Below the pieces are notes generated by a model. It did not search any database, had not been told where the DNA came from, and saw nothing but the letters and a program-made list of their open reading frames with translations. A stretch of DNA of 6,450 nucleotides from Anaerolineae bacterium (GTDB taxonomy: Bacteria; Chloroflexota; Anaerolineae; J102), in assembly GCA_015493675.1 (NCBI GenBank), contig WGCR01000189.1, positions 1-6,450 of the forward strand. Direction: 5' to 3'. Each line of letters starts with the position of its first letter. Positions within the stretch are counted from its first letter, which is position 1. The translations under genes were made by a program, and so were the position numbers. Below are positions 1 to 6,450 of this stretch, piece after piece.

Positions 1-1
1 G

Positions 2-946
2 CCGCTGGGCGCTCGCGCTGGCGGTTTGACCGCGGCGGCCGCGGCCTGGATGGGCTTGCGTCCCGGCACGGCGGTGGCAGTGGCTGTCATCGACGCCCAC
101 GCCGCTGTGCCCGCAGCCACCGTCTCCGGTCCCGAACGCATGGTCATCATCATGGGGACTTCCAACTGTCACATGGTCGTCAGCGATGAGGAGATCATCC
201 TGCCCGGCATCAGCGGCGTGGTGGCCGACGGCATCCTGCCCGGCTTGTATGGCTACGAGGCAGGCCAGGCCTGTGTGGGTGATCATTTTGCCTGGTTCGT
301 CGAGAACGCCACGCCTGCATCCTATCAGCGGGAGGCGGAAGCCAGGGGCATGAGCGTTTACGATCTGTTGGAGGAAAAAGCCGCACAACTGCGTCCCGGC
401 GAATCGGGCCTGCTGGCGCTGGATTGGTGGAATGGCAACCGTTCAGTGCTGGTGGATGCGGATCTGACGGGCATGATGGTTGGCCTGACGCTTTCCACCC
501 GGGCGGAGGAGATTTTCCGGGCGCTCATCGAAGCGACGGCCTTCGGCACGCGTATGATCATCGAGACCTTCATCGAAAATGGCATTCCCGTGCGCGAGAT
601 TGTGGCCACGGGTGGGTTGCCCGATCAAAACAGGCTGCTGATGCAGATCTATGCGGATGTGACCGGGCTGCCACTTCATGTCGCCGCTTCGGGGCAGACA
701 TCCGCATTGGGAGCGGCCATGCATGGCGCTGTGGCCGCCGGCGCTGCTGCCGGAGGATATGACTCTCTAACCGAAGCTGCGGCGCACATGGCCGGTCTGC
801 GTGATGAACGCTACCTCCCCATTTCAGAAAACCAGGCCATCTATCAGAAACTTTATGAGGAATACCGAATCCTGCATGATTACTTTGGCCGCGGTGATAA
901 TGACGTGATGAAACGGCTCAAGGCTATTCGCAGGGCCACAAAGTAA
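2..946 (+). CDS. araB: L-ribulokinase, C-terminal part (5' end outside window)
   Basis: FGGY-family sugar kinase that phosphorylates L-ribulose to L-ribulose 5-phosphate in cytosolic L-arabinose breakdown. The reading frame is open to the left edge, so this is a 5'-truncated view: about 314 residues are seen, whereas the family is usually about 550. The TTG at 26 is not a start; the residues before it (PLGARAGGLT) continue the conserved AraB alignment. Diagnostic stretches are VIDAHAAVPA, whose Asp (codon 92-94) matches the catalytic base of FGGY kinases; MGTSNCHMVV, the AraB version of the ATP-site loop; GYEAGQACVGDHFAWFVEN; LDWWNGNRSVLVD; and ATGGLPDQNRLLMQIYADV with the downstream SGQTSALGAAMHGAV, which form the second kinase lobe. 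The C-terminus looks complete and ends in TAA. A DeoR regulator follows 31 bp downstream on the same strand. Identification as AraB rather than xylulokinase or glycerol kinase rests on the GTS-CHM and DWWNGNRS motifs. Confidence 0.95.
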   Translation, partial: PLGARAGGLTAAAAAWMGLRPGTAVAVAVIDAHAAVPAATVSGPERMVIIMGTSNCHMVVSDEEIILPGISGVVADGILPGLYGYEAGQACVGDHFAWFVENATPASYQREAEARGMSVYDLLEEKAAQLRPGESGLLALDWWNGNRSVLVDADLTGMMVGLTLSTRAEEIFRALIEATAFGTRMIIETFIENGIPVREIVATGGLPDQNRLLMQIYADVTGLPLHVAASGQTSALGAAMHGAVAAGAAAGGYDSLTEAAAHMAGLRDERYLPISENQAIYQKLYEEYRILHDYFGRGDNDVMKRLKAIRRATK

Positions 947-977
947 CCGCCCGACTCTCCAAACCGAGGTAAGAGAC

Positions 978-1748
978 GTGCCAAAAGAAAACACACTTAC
1001 AGAAAGGCGCCAGGCCATTATCCGGGCGCTTGAGGATGCCGGACAACTCTCCGTTGTCGCCCTCAGCGAACGATTTGACGTGTCGGAAGTGACCATCCGC
1101 GCAGATTTGCAGGCTTTGAGCGATCAGGGACTCATCCAGCGCGTTCGCGGCGGGGCCATGATTGTGTCTGTACTGCCCGATCTCTCGTATGAGGTGCGGA
1201 TGCAGCTCAATGCGGCGCAAAAAGCGAAGATCGGACAGATGGCGGCGAGCATGGTGGAAGATGGGGACACCATCGCCCTGGACGCCAGCACTACGGCCCA
1301 GGCCATCACTCCCTTCCTCAAAAACATCAACGAACTGACGGTGGTCACCAACGGTTTGAAGGTGGCTATGTCCCTGTTGGCGCATCCCGCCATTCATGTC
1401 ATCCTGGTGGGAGGCAGCGTCCGGCGGGAGGGCATGTCGCTCATCGGGCCGCTGGATTGCGGCCTCATTCAGGATATCCACATTCGCATCGGCTTTTTTG
1501 GCGCTCGCGGCTTCACCATCGAAGAGGGCATGACCGATGTGAACATCGGCGAGGTGCGCACCAAGCGAGAGATGGTGTCTCGCTGTCGTCAGGTGGTCGG
1601 GGTCTTTGATGCCAGCAAGTGGGGCCGTATCGCCACGGCCACCTTCGCCACGCTGGATCAAATCGACGCCATTATCACCGATGCGGATGCGTCTGCAGCC
1701 CTGGTCGAGGCGGCGCGCGGCCGAGGCGTGGATGTGATGGTCGTCTGA
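978..1748 (+). CDS. DeoR-family transcriptional repressor, probable rhamnose/arabinose regulator
   Basis: Cytosolic DNA-binding regulator of 256 residues, the normal DeoR length. The N-terminal winged helix-turn-helix spans residues 6-60 (RRQAIIRALEDAGQLSV, then VSEVTIRADLQALSDQG and RVRGGA, the DeoR signature; the usual RRDL is RADL here). The DeoRC sensor domain spans about residues 75-232, with LDASTTAQAI, VVTNGL, VGGSVRREGMSLIGP and VFDASKWGR; in this family that fold binds a phosphorylated sugar. The GTG start at 978 is chosen because GAGGT (966-970) sits 7 nt upstream and the signature begins right after it. The gene lies 31 bp after araB and 63 bp before rhaB. Bacillus subtilis RhaR is also a DeoR protein encoded next to rhaB, so a rhaR-type role answering to L-rhamnulose 1-phosphate is a reasonable inference. 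An L-ribulose-phosphate or dual response is equally open. No clear operator was found, so no symbol is given. Confidence 0.93.
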   Translation: MPKENTLTERRQAIIRALEDAGQLSVVALSERFDVSEVTIRADLQALSDQGLIQRVRGGAMIVSVLPDLSYEVRMQLNAAQKAKIGQMAASMVEDGDTIALDASTTAQAITPFLKNINELTVVTNGLKVAMSLLAHPAIHVILVGGSVRREGMSLIGPLDCGLIQDIHIRIGFFGARGFTIEEGMTDVNIGEVRTKREMVSRCRQVVGVFDASKWGRIATATFATLDQIDAIITDADASAALVEAARGRGVDVMVV

Positions 1749-1761
1749 GGATTTGAGTCTA

Positions 1762-1782
1762 AAGGATGGCGTCTGGATCCTT
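1762..1782 (+). promoter_or_regulatory. Short inverted repeat in the regulator-rhaB gap
   Basis: In the 63-bp gap between the DeoR gene and rhaB, AAGGAT (1762-1767) and ATCCTT (1777-1782) form a perfect 6-bp inverted repeat around a 9-nt loop. No T-run follows, so it is a poor intrinsic terminator. It could be a weak operator for the adjacent regulator or a chance hairpin. I see no well-spaced -35/-10 pair in this gap. Confidence 0.25.
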
Positions 1783-1800
1783 CTATATCGCACATCCGAC

Positions 1801-1805
1801 AGGAG
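1801..1805 (+). promoter_or_regulatory. Ribosome binding site of rhaB
   Basis: AGGAG lies 6 nt before the ATG at 1812. It is the clearest Shine-Dalgarno sequence in the window and fixes the rhaB start, which is also where the conserved N-terminal FDLGASNGR motif requires it. Confidence 0.8.
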
Positions 1806-1811
1806 TCTGGC

Positions 1812-3254
1812 ATGAATTATCTTGCTTTTGATCTGGGCGCTTCCAACGGACGCGCGTTGTTGGGTTCCATCGAAGGTGATCGTTTCGAGATCACCGAACT
1901 GCACCGCTTTCCCAATAATCCGGTGCGGCTGCCCTCGGGTCTGCACTGGAATACCCTGGAATTGTGGTCGAACGTCTTGCAGGGCCTGCGCGCGGCTGCG
2001 CCTCATCGGCCTGTCAGCCTGGGCCTGGATGCGTGGGGCGTGGATTTCGGGCTGCTGGACAGCCAGGATGCGCTCATCGGCAACCCCTTTCATTACCGCG
2101 ATCATCGCACCGAGGGCATGATGGAGGAGGTGTTCAAAATCGTTCCCCGGGAGCAGGTGTACGCACAGACGGGCATCCAGTTCATAGCTCTCAACAGCCT
2201 GTATCAGCTTTATTCCATGGTGAAAAGCCAGTCCCCCGCGCTGGACATCGCCCAAACCCTGCTCTTCATGCCCGATCTGCTGAATTTCTGGCTGACGGGC
2301 CGCAAGGTCAACGAATTCACCATCGCCACCACCTCGCAGATGTACAGCCCTCTGACCGGAACCTGGGCCACGGACATGCTGGCGGCTTTGGACATCCCCG
2401 CCCATCTCCTCAACGACATCGTTCATCCGGGCGCTGCGCTGGGACCGTTGCGGGCGGAGGTGGCGGAGGAGACGGGCGTGGCCGATCTGACGGTTATCGC
2501 TCCCGCCACCCACGACACCGGCTCCGCGGTGGCGGCCGTGCCCGCGAGCAATGCGAATTTCGCCTGGCTCAGTTCGGGCACCTGGTCCATCCTGGGCGCT
2601 GAGGCCAAAGAGCCGAATCTCGGCGAGCAGGCCCTGGCTTTCAACTTTACCAACGAAGGGGGCGTGTTTGGAACCTGGCGGCTTTCGAAGAACATCTCGG
2701 GCCTGTGGACGATGCAGGAATGCCACCGCGAATGGAGGACGTCCTATGACGAACTCACGCGATTGGCGGCGGAAGCGCAACCTTTCCTCGCGGTCATCGA
2801 TGTCGATGATCCCGCGTTCTTCCATCCGGGCGACATGCCCCGCAAGATCCAGGCGTATTGCCAAGCCACTGGCCAGGCCGTTCCCCAGACTCTGGGGGAA
2901 ATCACCCGCGTCATCCTGGAAAGCCTGGCGCTGAAATATCGCCAGACTCTGAAGCAATTGGACGAGCTGACCGGCATCCGCCACGAGCCGCTGCACATCA
3001 TCGGCGGCGGCGTCCGCAACAAGCTCCTGAACCAACTGGCTGCGGATGCGACCGGACGCACCGTCATCACCGGCCCGGTGGAGGCCACGGCCACGGGCAA
3101 CATCCTGCTGCAAGCCATTGCCATGGGCCAACTGGCGGATTTGGCCGAGGCCCGGGCCATCGTGCGCCAGTCCTTCCCCCCCGCCATCTACGAACCCCAG
3201 CTCGATAGTCGCTGGGATGACGCCTACGCCCGGTTGCAGGAGATAGCCAGGTGA
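1812..3254 (+). CDS. rhaB: L-rhamnulokinase
   Basis: Cytosolic FGGY kinase converting L-rhamnulose and ATP to L-rhamnulose 1-phosphate, the second step of the phosphorylating rhamnose pathway. The 480 residues match the usual length (E. coli RhaB is about 489). The N-terminal phosphate-binding strand is FDLGASNGR (6-14), close to the DLGASSGR of E. coli. Further RhaB hallmarks are LDAWGVDFGLLD (72-83), YRDHRT (95-100), GIQFIALNSLYQL (121-133), LLFMPDLLNFWLTG (150-163), ATHDTGSAVAAVP (232-244) with D235 as the predicted catalytic base, AWLSSGTWSILG (251-262), FTNEGG (279-284) and LHIIGGGVRNKLLNQLAADA (394-413), followed by GPVEATATGN (421-430). All key motifs are intact, so it should be active. 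The neighbouring DeoR gene upstream fits the known regulator-kinase pairing. The final Arg and stop codons lie inside the left arm of a strong palindrome at 3249-3281. Confidence 0.97.
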   Translation: MNYLAFDLGASNGRALLGSIEGDRFEITELHRFPNNPVRLPSGLHWNTLELWSNVLQGLRAAAPHRPVSLGLDAWGVDFGLLDSQDALIGNPFHYRDHRTEGMMEEVFKIVPREQVYAQTGIQFIALNSLYQLYSMVKSQSPALDIAQTLLFMPDLLNFWLTGRKVNEFTIATTSQMYSPLTGTWATDMLAALDIPAHLLNDIVHPGAALGPLRAEVAEETGVADLTVIAPATHDTGSAVAAVPASNANFAWLSSGTWSILGAEAKEPNLGEQALAFNFTNEGGVFGTWRLSKNISGLWTMQECHREWRTSYDELTRLAAEAQPFLAVIDVDDPAFFHPGDMPRKIQAYCQATGQAVPQTLGEITRVILESLALKYRQTLKQLDELTGIRHEPLHIIGGGVRNKLLNQLAADATGRTVITGPVEATATGNILLQAIAMGQLADLAEARAIVRQSFPPAIYEPQLDSRWDDAYARLQEIAR

Positions 3255-3281
3255 GTCGCACCTCGCAGGTGCAACTCACCT
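3249..3281 (+). repeat. Strong 33-nt imperfect palindrome at the rhaB-PHP junction
   Basis: The left arm AGGTGAGT-C-GCACCT (3249-3263) pairs with AGGTGC-A-ACTCACCT (3267-3281) around a CGC loop: 14 Watson-Crick pairs, with one C/A mismatch at 3257/3273. The left arm overlaps the last rhaB codon and the TGA stop (3252-3254). The right arm ends 5 nt before the next gene's AAGG. No T-run follows, so it is unlikely to be an intrinsic terminator. An mRNA-stabilising or processing hairpin, a translational control element, or one copy of a dispersed REP-like palindrome are all possible. Only one copy lies in this window. Confidence 0.75.
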
Positions 3282-3285
3282 CGAC

Positions 3286-3290
3286 AAGGT
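3286..3290 (+). promoter_or_regulatory. Ribosome binding site deciding the PHP-like gene start
   Basis: AAGGT ends directly against the ATG at 3291 but is 6 nt before the in-frame ATG at 3297. The second ATG is therefore the better start, which would shorten the protein by two residues (454 aa). Confidence 0.5.
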
Positions 3291-4661
3291 ATGCTTATGA
3301 ACGCCAACGACATCCCGGCTCTACAGAACAATCTGAATGACTACGACCCCGACGCGCGCGCCAACGCCCTGGCCGCTCTGATGAGCCTGGTCTCGCGTGG
3401 GCAGATCGCGCTGCCCGAGCCGCGGGAAATGGCCAACATGCACGCCCACACTTTCTTCTCCTTCAATGCGTATGGGCTTTCGCCCACTGCACTGGCCTGG
3501 ATGGGCCGGGAGGAGGGCGTCAAGCTCATGGGCATCGTGGATTTCGATGTGCTGGACGGTGTGGATGAGTGGTACGGGGCTTGCGATGTGGTGGGGCTGC
3601 GCGGCAGCGCGGGCCTGGAGACCCGGGTTTTCATCCCTGAATTCGCAGATGTGGAGATCAACTCGCCCGGCGAGCCCGGCGTCGCCTATCACATGGGCGT
3701 GGGTTTTGCCTCGGGCCGCATTCCCGATAGCGCCAAAGCCATTGCCGCAGACCTGCGCAAGCGGGCCCAGGAGCGCAATCTGAGCCTGTTGCAACGGGTG
3801 AACGCGTATCTCGATCCCGTCCCCCTGGATTACTCGCGAGATGTGCTGCCCCTGACGCCCAACGGCAACGCCACCGAGCGTCATATCGTGGCTGCGTACA
3901 TCGCCGCGGCGCAGCGCCGGTTCGACGATCCTGCGTCCTTCTGGGCGGACAAACTGGGGCGGGCGGAGGACGCGGTGCGGGAGATGATGGGCGAGGATGG
4001 CGATGCGCCCGCTTTCCAGAACGCCATCCGCAAAAAACTGATGAAGCGCGGGGGCGTGGGCTATGTGCAGCCGGGCCCGGACGCGTTTCCGCCCCTGGAG
4101 ACCTTCCACGAACTGATCAAAGCCAGCGGCGCGCTGCCCTGTGCGGCCTGGCTGGACGGGCTTTTGGAGGGGGAACAGCGCATGGAGGAGCTGTTGGCGC
4201 TGCTCATCGATCAGGGCGTGGTCGCGCTCAACATCATCCCCGACCGCAACTGGAATATCCCCGATCCCGACCTGCGCCAGAAGAAGATCGCCAATCTGTA
4301 TGAGGTGGCGGCGCTGGCCCAGAATCTGGATTTGCCCATACACGTGGGCACGGAAATGAACAGCTTTGGCCAAAAACTGGTGGATGATTTCGATGCGCCC
4401 GCGCTGGCTCCGCTGCGAGAGGCGTTTCTGGATGGTGCGTATTTCATCTACGGCCATGTGATGCTGGAGCGGGCCCTGGGCCTGGGCTATCAGAGCGTCT
4501 GGGCGCAAGAGCATTTGCCCACTCGCCGCGACCGCAATGATTTCTACACCCAGGCGGGTCGCCTCACGCCACCCGGACAGCCTGGATTGACCCTGCTGCG
4601 AAAGCTGAACAGAGGCGTCCCACCCTCGAAGCTGCTCAAACAAATCGAATCAAACCAATGA
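3291..4661 (+). CDS. PHP-like putative metal-dependent hydrolase, function unknown
   Basis: A 456-residue soluble protein (454 if the better-spaced ATG at 3297 is used) with no visible signal peptide or membrane segment. The first part resembles the PHP (polymerase/histidinol phosphatase) fold: HAH at 51-53 as metal motif I; GIVDFDVLDG at 81-90 where PHP proteins normally have a TDH-type motif, so D84 is kept and the usual His is Phe; GLETRVF with E110; YHMGVGF with H134; and TERHIVAAYIAAAQRRF with H198, comparable to the R-x-H-(I/F)-A helix of PHP phosphoesterases. The second part (about 200-456) is longer than in small PHP enzymes and contains NIIPDRNWNIPDP (314-326), LPIHVGTEMNSFGQ (348-361) and YGHVMLERALG (387-397), which may supply the last ligands. 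The substrate is unknown. The gene sits between rhaB and a dehydrogenase in the same apparent operon, so a sugar-phosphate or sugar-derived ester is plausible but unproven. An amidohydrolase-like barrel is the main alternative. Confidence 0.7.
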   Translation: MLMNANDIPALQNNLNDYDPDARANALAALMSLVSRGQIALPEPREMANMHAHTFFSFNAYGLSPTALAWMGREEGVKLMGIVDFDVLDGVDEWYGACDVVGLRGSAGLETRVFIPEFADVEINSPGEPGVAYHMGVGFASGRIPDSAKAIAADLRKRAQERNLSLLQRVNAYLDPVPLDYSRDVLPLTPNGNATERHIVAAYIAAAQRRFDDPASFWADKLGRAEDAVREMMGEDGDAPAFQNAIRKKLMKRGGVGYVQPGPDAFPPLETFHELIKASGALPCAAWLDGLLEGEQRMEELLALLIDQGVVALNIIPDRNWNIPDPDLRQKKIANLYEVAALAQNLDLPIHVGTEMNSFGQKLVDDFDAPALAPLREAFLDGAYFIYGHVMLERALGLGYQSVWAQEHLPTRRDRNDFYTQAGRLTPPGQPGLTLLRKLNRGVPPSKLLKQIESNQ

Positions 4662-4700
4662 CAATAAACCCCGCTTCCCATTCCAAGGTGTGCACAATTC

Positions 4701-6407
4701 ATGACTGACAAACTCGAAATCTACAAACGAGCGCAGGACCCCATCCCCTCCATCTACCGGCGCTGGCATCTTTATGGCGCGGGGCTGGAAAATCTGAAGC
4801 TCGCCGAGGCTCCCACGCCCGAGCCGGGGCCCGATGAGCTGCTGGTGCGGCACGACGCCTGCGGTCTCTGCTTCTCCGACATCAAAGTCATCCGCCTGGG
4901 CGAAGAGCATCCCCGCATCTACCGCAATATGAAGGAAGACCCGGTGGTGCTGGGCCACGAAGTGGCCATGACGGTGATGAAGGTGGGCGAAAACCTGAAA
5001 GATCAGTACAAGCCCGGCGAACGCTTCACCGTCCAGCCGGATATCTACATCGATGGCGTGGGTTACGCCTATGGCTACGAGATCCAGGGCGGACTTTCGC
5101 AATACAACATCATCGATCAACGCGTGCTCAACAACGACGACGGCAACTATCTCATCCCCGTGCGCCCGAGCACCGGCTACGCCGAAGCGGGCCTGACCGA
5201 GCCCTGGGCCTGCGTCACCGCCGCGTATGAGCTGAAATATCGCACCGGACTCAAACCGGGCGGCGTCACCTGGATCATCGGCTCCAAAGCCAATCCCGAA
5301 CACAATTACTCCCTCAGCGCCGGCTTCGACGCCGCCTCTCATCCCGATAAACTCCTGCTCACCGACGTTCCCGATTATCTGGCGGATGCGCTGCGGGCCC
5401 GAGCCGCGGCCATCGGCGGCATCGAGGTGGTGGATGTTCCTGACGTGGAGAAGCCGCCGGTGGAGGTTGTGGATGACATCGTGCTGCTGGGCGCGGATGC
5501 TGAGCTCATCGAGAAAGTCAGTCCCTGGCTCAACCACTTTGGCGTCGTCGCCATCCTGGCGGATGAGCCTCTGGATCGTCCGGTGAATGTGGACGTGGGG
5601 CGGGTGCATTACAACCGCTGGCTCTATGTGGGCGCCCGCGGCTCCGAGATCGCAGACGCCTACGCCAATACGCCCGTGCGCTCATCGCTGAAACGCAACG
5701 GCAAGGCCTGGTTCGTGGGTGCGGGCGGCCCCATCGGGCGGATGCACGTGCAGCGGGCCATCCAAAAAGCCAATGGCCCCAAAACCATCGTCTGCACCGA
5801 CGTCAGCGCCCACCGGCTGCAGGACCTGGACGAGACCTTCGGCGACGAGGCCCGGGCTCAAGGCATCGATTTCATTTGCCTCAACCCCATGGAGCGGGAG
5901 GCTTACGACGCGGGCATGGCCCCGTTCAAGGAGACGGGTTTCGATGACATCATCGTGCTGGCCCCCATCCCGCCCGTTATCGCTGACGCGGCTAACTGGC
6001 TGGCTCCCGAGGGCGTGATGAACATCTTCGCGGGCGTGGCCCGGGGAACCACCGCCCCCCTGGATTTGAGCAATCTCTACATGAAAGATGCGCGCTTCAT
6101 CGGCCACTCCGCCTCCTCCTTCGACGATCTCAAGCTGATGCTGCACGAGACGGAATCGGGCGAGCTTTCGCCCAATCGCTCGGTGGCCGCCATCGGCTCC
6201 CTCAGCGCGGCCAAAGATGGCTTGCAGGCCGTGCAGGATCAGGTGTATCCCGGCAAGGTGGTCATCTACATCAACATCGAGGACTTCCCGCTGACTGCTG
6301 TGCCCGATCTGAAAGATGTGCTCCCCAGCGTGTATGCCAAGCTGAAGGATGGTCGGGAGTGGACCAACGAGGCGGAAGCGGAATTCCTGCGCGTGATGCT
6401 GCCGTAG
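4701..6407 (+). CDS. Long zinc-type medium-chain dehydrogenase with tandem Rossmann domains
   Basis: A 568-residue member of the MDR/alcohol dehydrogenase superfamily, much longer than the usual 340-400. The N-terminal GroES-like catalytic domain (about 25-180) has ACGLCFSD (53-60) with C57 as the likely catalytic zinc ligand, GHEV (85-88) with H86 and E87, and TEPWAC (166-171) with E167. The four-cysteine structural-zinc lobe is absent. Residues 185-325 look like a first Rossmann domain whose GxGxxG is lost (WIIGSKANPEHN) but which keeps an MDR-like tail (DDIVLLGADAELI, then HFGVVAILADEP). Residues 335-520 form a second, intact one: FVGAGGPIG (338-346), then CTDVSAHRL (365-373), whose Asp suggests NAD(H) preference. 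A weak AAGGTG (4685-4690) lies 10 nt before the ATG; the gene starts 39 bp after the PHP-like gene. In a rhamnose operon it could act on lactaldehyde or propanediol, or on a sugar, polyol or sugar phosphate (sorbose-1-phosphate reductase-like). The substrate cannot be read from sequence. Confidence 0.85.
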   Translation: MTDKLEIYKRAQDPIPSIYRRWHLYGAGLENLKLAEAPTPEPGPDELLVRHDACGLCFSDIKVIRLGEEHPRIYRNMKEDPVVLGHEVAMTVMKVGENLKDQYKPGERFTVQPDIYIDGVGYAYGYEIQGGLSQYNIIDQRVLNNDDGNYLIPVRPSTGYAEAGLTEPWACVTAAYELKYRTGLKPGGVTWIIGSKANPEHNYSLSAGFDAASHPDKLLLTDVPDYLADALRARAAAIGGIEVVDVPDVEKPPVEVVDDIVLLGADAELIEKVSPWLNHFGVVAILADEPLDRPVNVDVGRVHYNRWLYVGARGSEIADAYANTPVRSSLKRNGKAWFVGAGGPIGRMHVQRAIQKANGPKTIVCTDVSAHRLQDLDETFGDEARAQGIDFICLNPMEREAYDAGMAPFKETGFDDIIVLAPIPPVIADAANWLAPEGVMNIFAGVARGTTAPLDLSNLYMKDARFIGHSASSFDDLKLMLHETESGELSPNRSVAAIGSLSAAKDGLQAVQDQVYPGKVVIYINIEDFPLTAVPDLKDVLPSVYAKLKDGREWTNEAEAEFLRVMLP

Positions 6408-6450
6408 CTCACTCCATATCGAATCTCTCACCGTAACTGCTAACGTACCC

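Noticed and set aside
26..28. TTG as the start of the first gene
   Set aside because: The frame stays open to the window edge and the residues upstream of the TTG match conserved ribulokinase sequence, so the gene is truncated by the window rather than starting here.
1762..1790. Intrinsic terminator after the DeoR gene
   Set aside because: The stem is only 6 bp with a 9-nt loop and there is no T-run after it.
924..3131. Very long minus-strand open frame (735 codons) opposite the DeoR gene and rhaB
   Set aside because: It mirrors two well-identified plus-strand genes in GC-rich DNA, has a His/Arg/Gln-rich composition, no recognisable domain, and crosses a gene boundary. It is a codon-bias shadow.
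3321..4643. Minus-strand open frame of 440 codons opposite the PHP-like gene
   Set aside because: The plus-strand frame has clear metal-site motifs and a Shine-Dalgarno; the antisense translation is His/Gln/Arg-rich with no motif.
4650..5609. Minus-strand open frames opposite the dehydrogenase (also 5682-6431)
   Set aside because: The dehydrogenase is confidently identified on the plus strand, and the antisense products show no domain and a biased composition.
6408..6450. Terminator or promoter after the last gene
   Set aside because: The 43 bases seen contain no convincing stem, T-run or -35/-10 pair, and the window ends too soon to judge.

Overview
The window is a GC-rich stretch (around 60% by eye) holding five same-strand, closely spaced genes. 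They look like one bacterial catabolic operon, or part of one, for deoxy- and pentose sugars of plant cell walls. The protein sequences suggest a Chloroflexota-type bacterium (Anaerolineae/Caldilineae-like) or a similar environmental lineage. That guess rests on the flavour of the PHP-like and dehydrogenase proteins as I remember them and is weak. No RNA genes, CRISPR arrays, insertion sequences or phage genes are visible.

Layout, left to right: (1) 2-946, the C-terminal part of an L-ribulokinase (AraB) whose 5' end lies outside the window; (2) 978-1748, a DeoR-family repressor; (3) 1812-3254, a complete L-rhamnulokinase (RhaB); (4) 3291/3297-4661, a large PHP-like putative metal-dependent hydrolase of unknown substrate; (5) 4701-6407, an unusually long zinc-type medium-chain dehydrogenase that appears to carry two Rossmann domains in tandem, the first without a nucleotide-binding glycine motif. 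The gaps are 31, 63, 36-42 and 39 bp. None contains a convincing terminator, so co-transcription is likely. The rhaB-PHP junction contains a strong 33-nt imperfect palindrome that starts inside the last rhaB codon.

How the genes may work together: AraB phosphorylates L-ribulose from L-arabinose, and RhaB phosphorylates L-rhamnulose from L-rhamnose. Both sugars occur together in rhamnogalacturonan I and its arabinan side chains, so shared regulation makes sense. The DeoR protein next to rhaB recalls the RhaR-RhaB arrangement of Bacillus and is the best candidate local regulator. The isomerases, the rhamnulose-1-phosphate aldolase and the transporters are not in the window. The dehydrogenase could act on lactaldehyde or another sugar-derived alcohol or aldehyde. 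The PHP-like protein has no obvious place in the known pathway and, with the dehydrogenase, is the least explained part of the locus.
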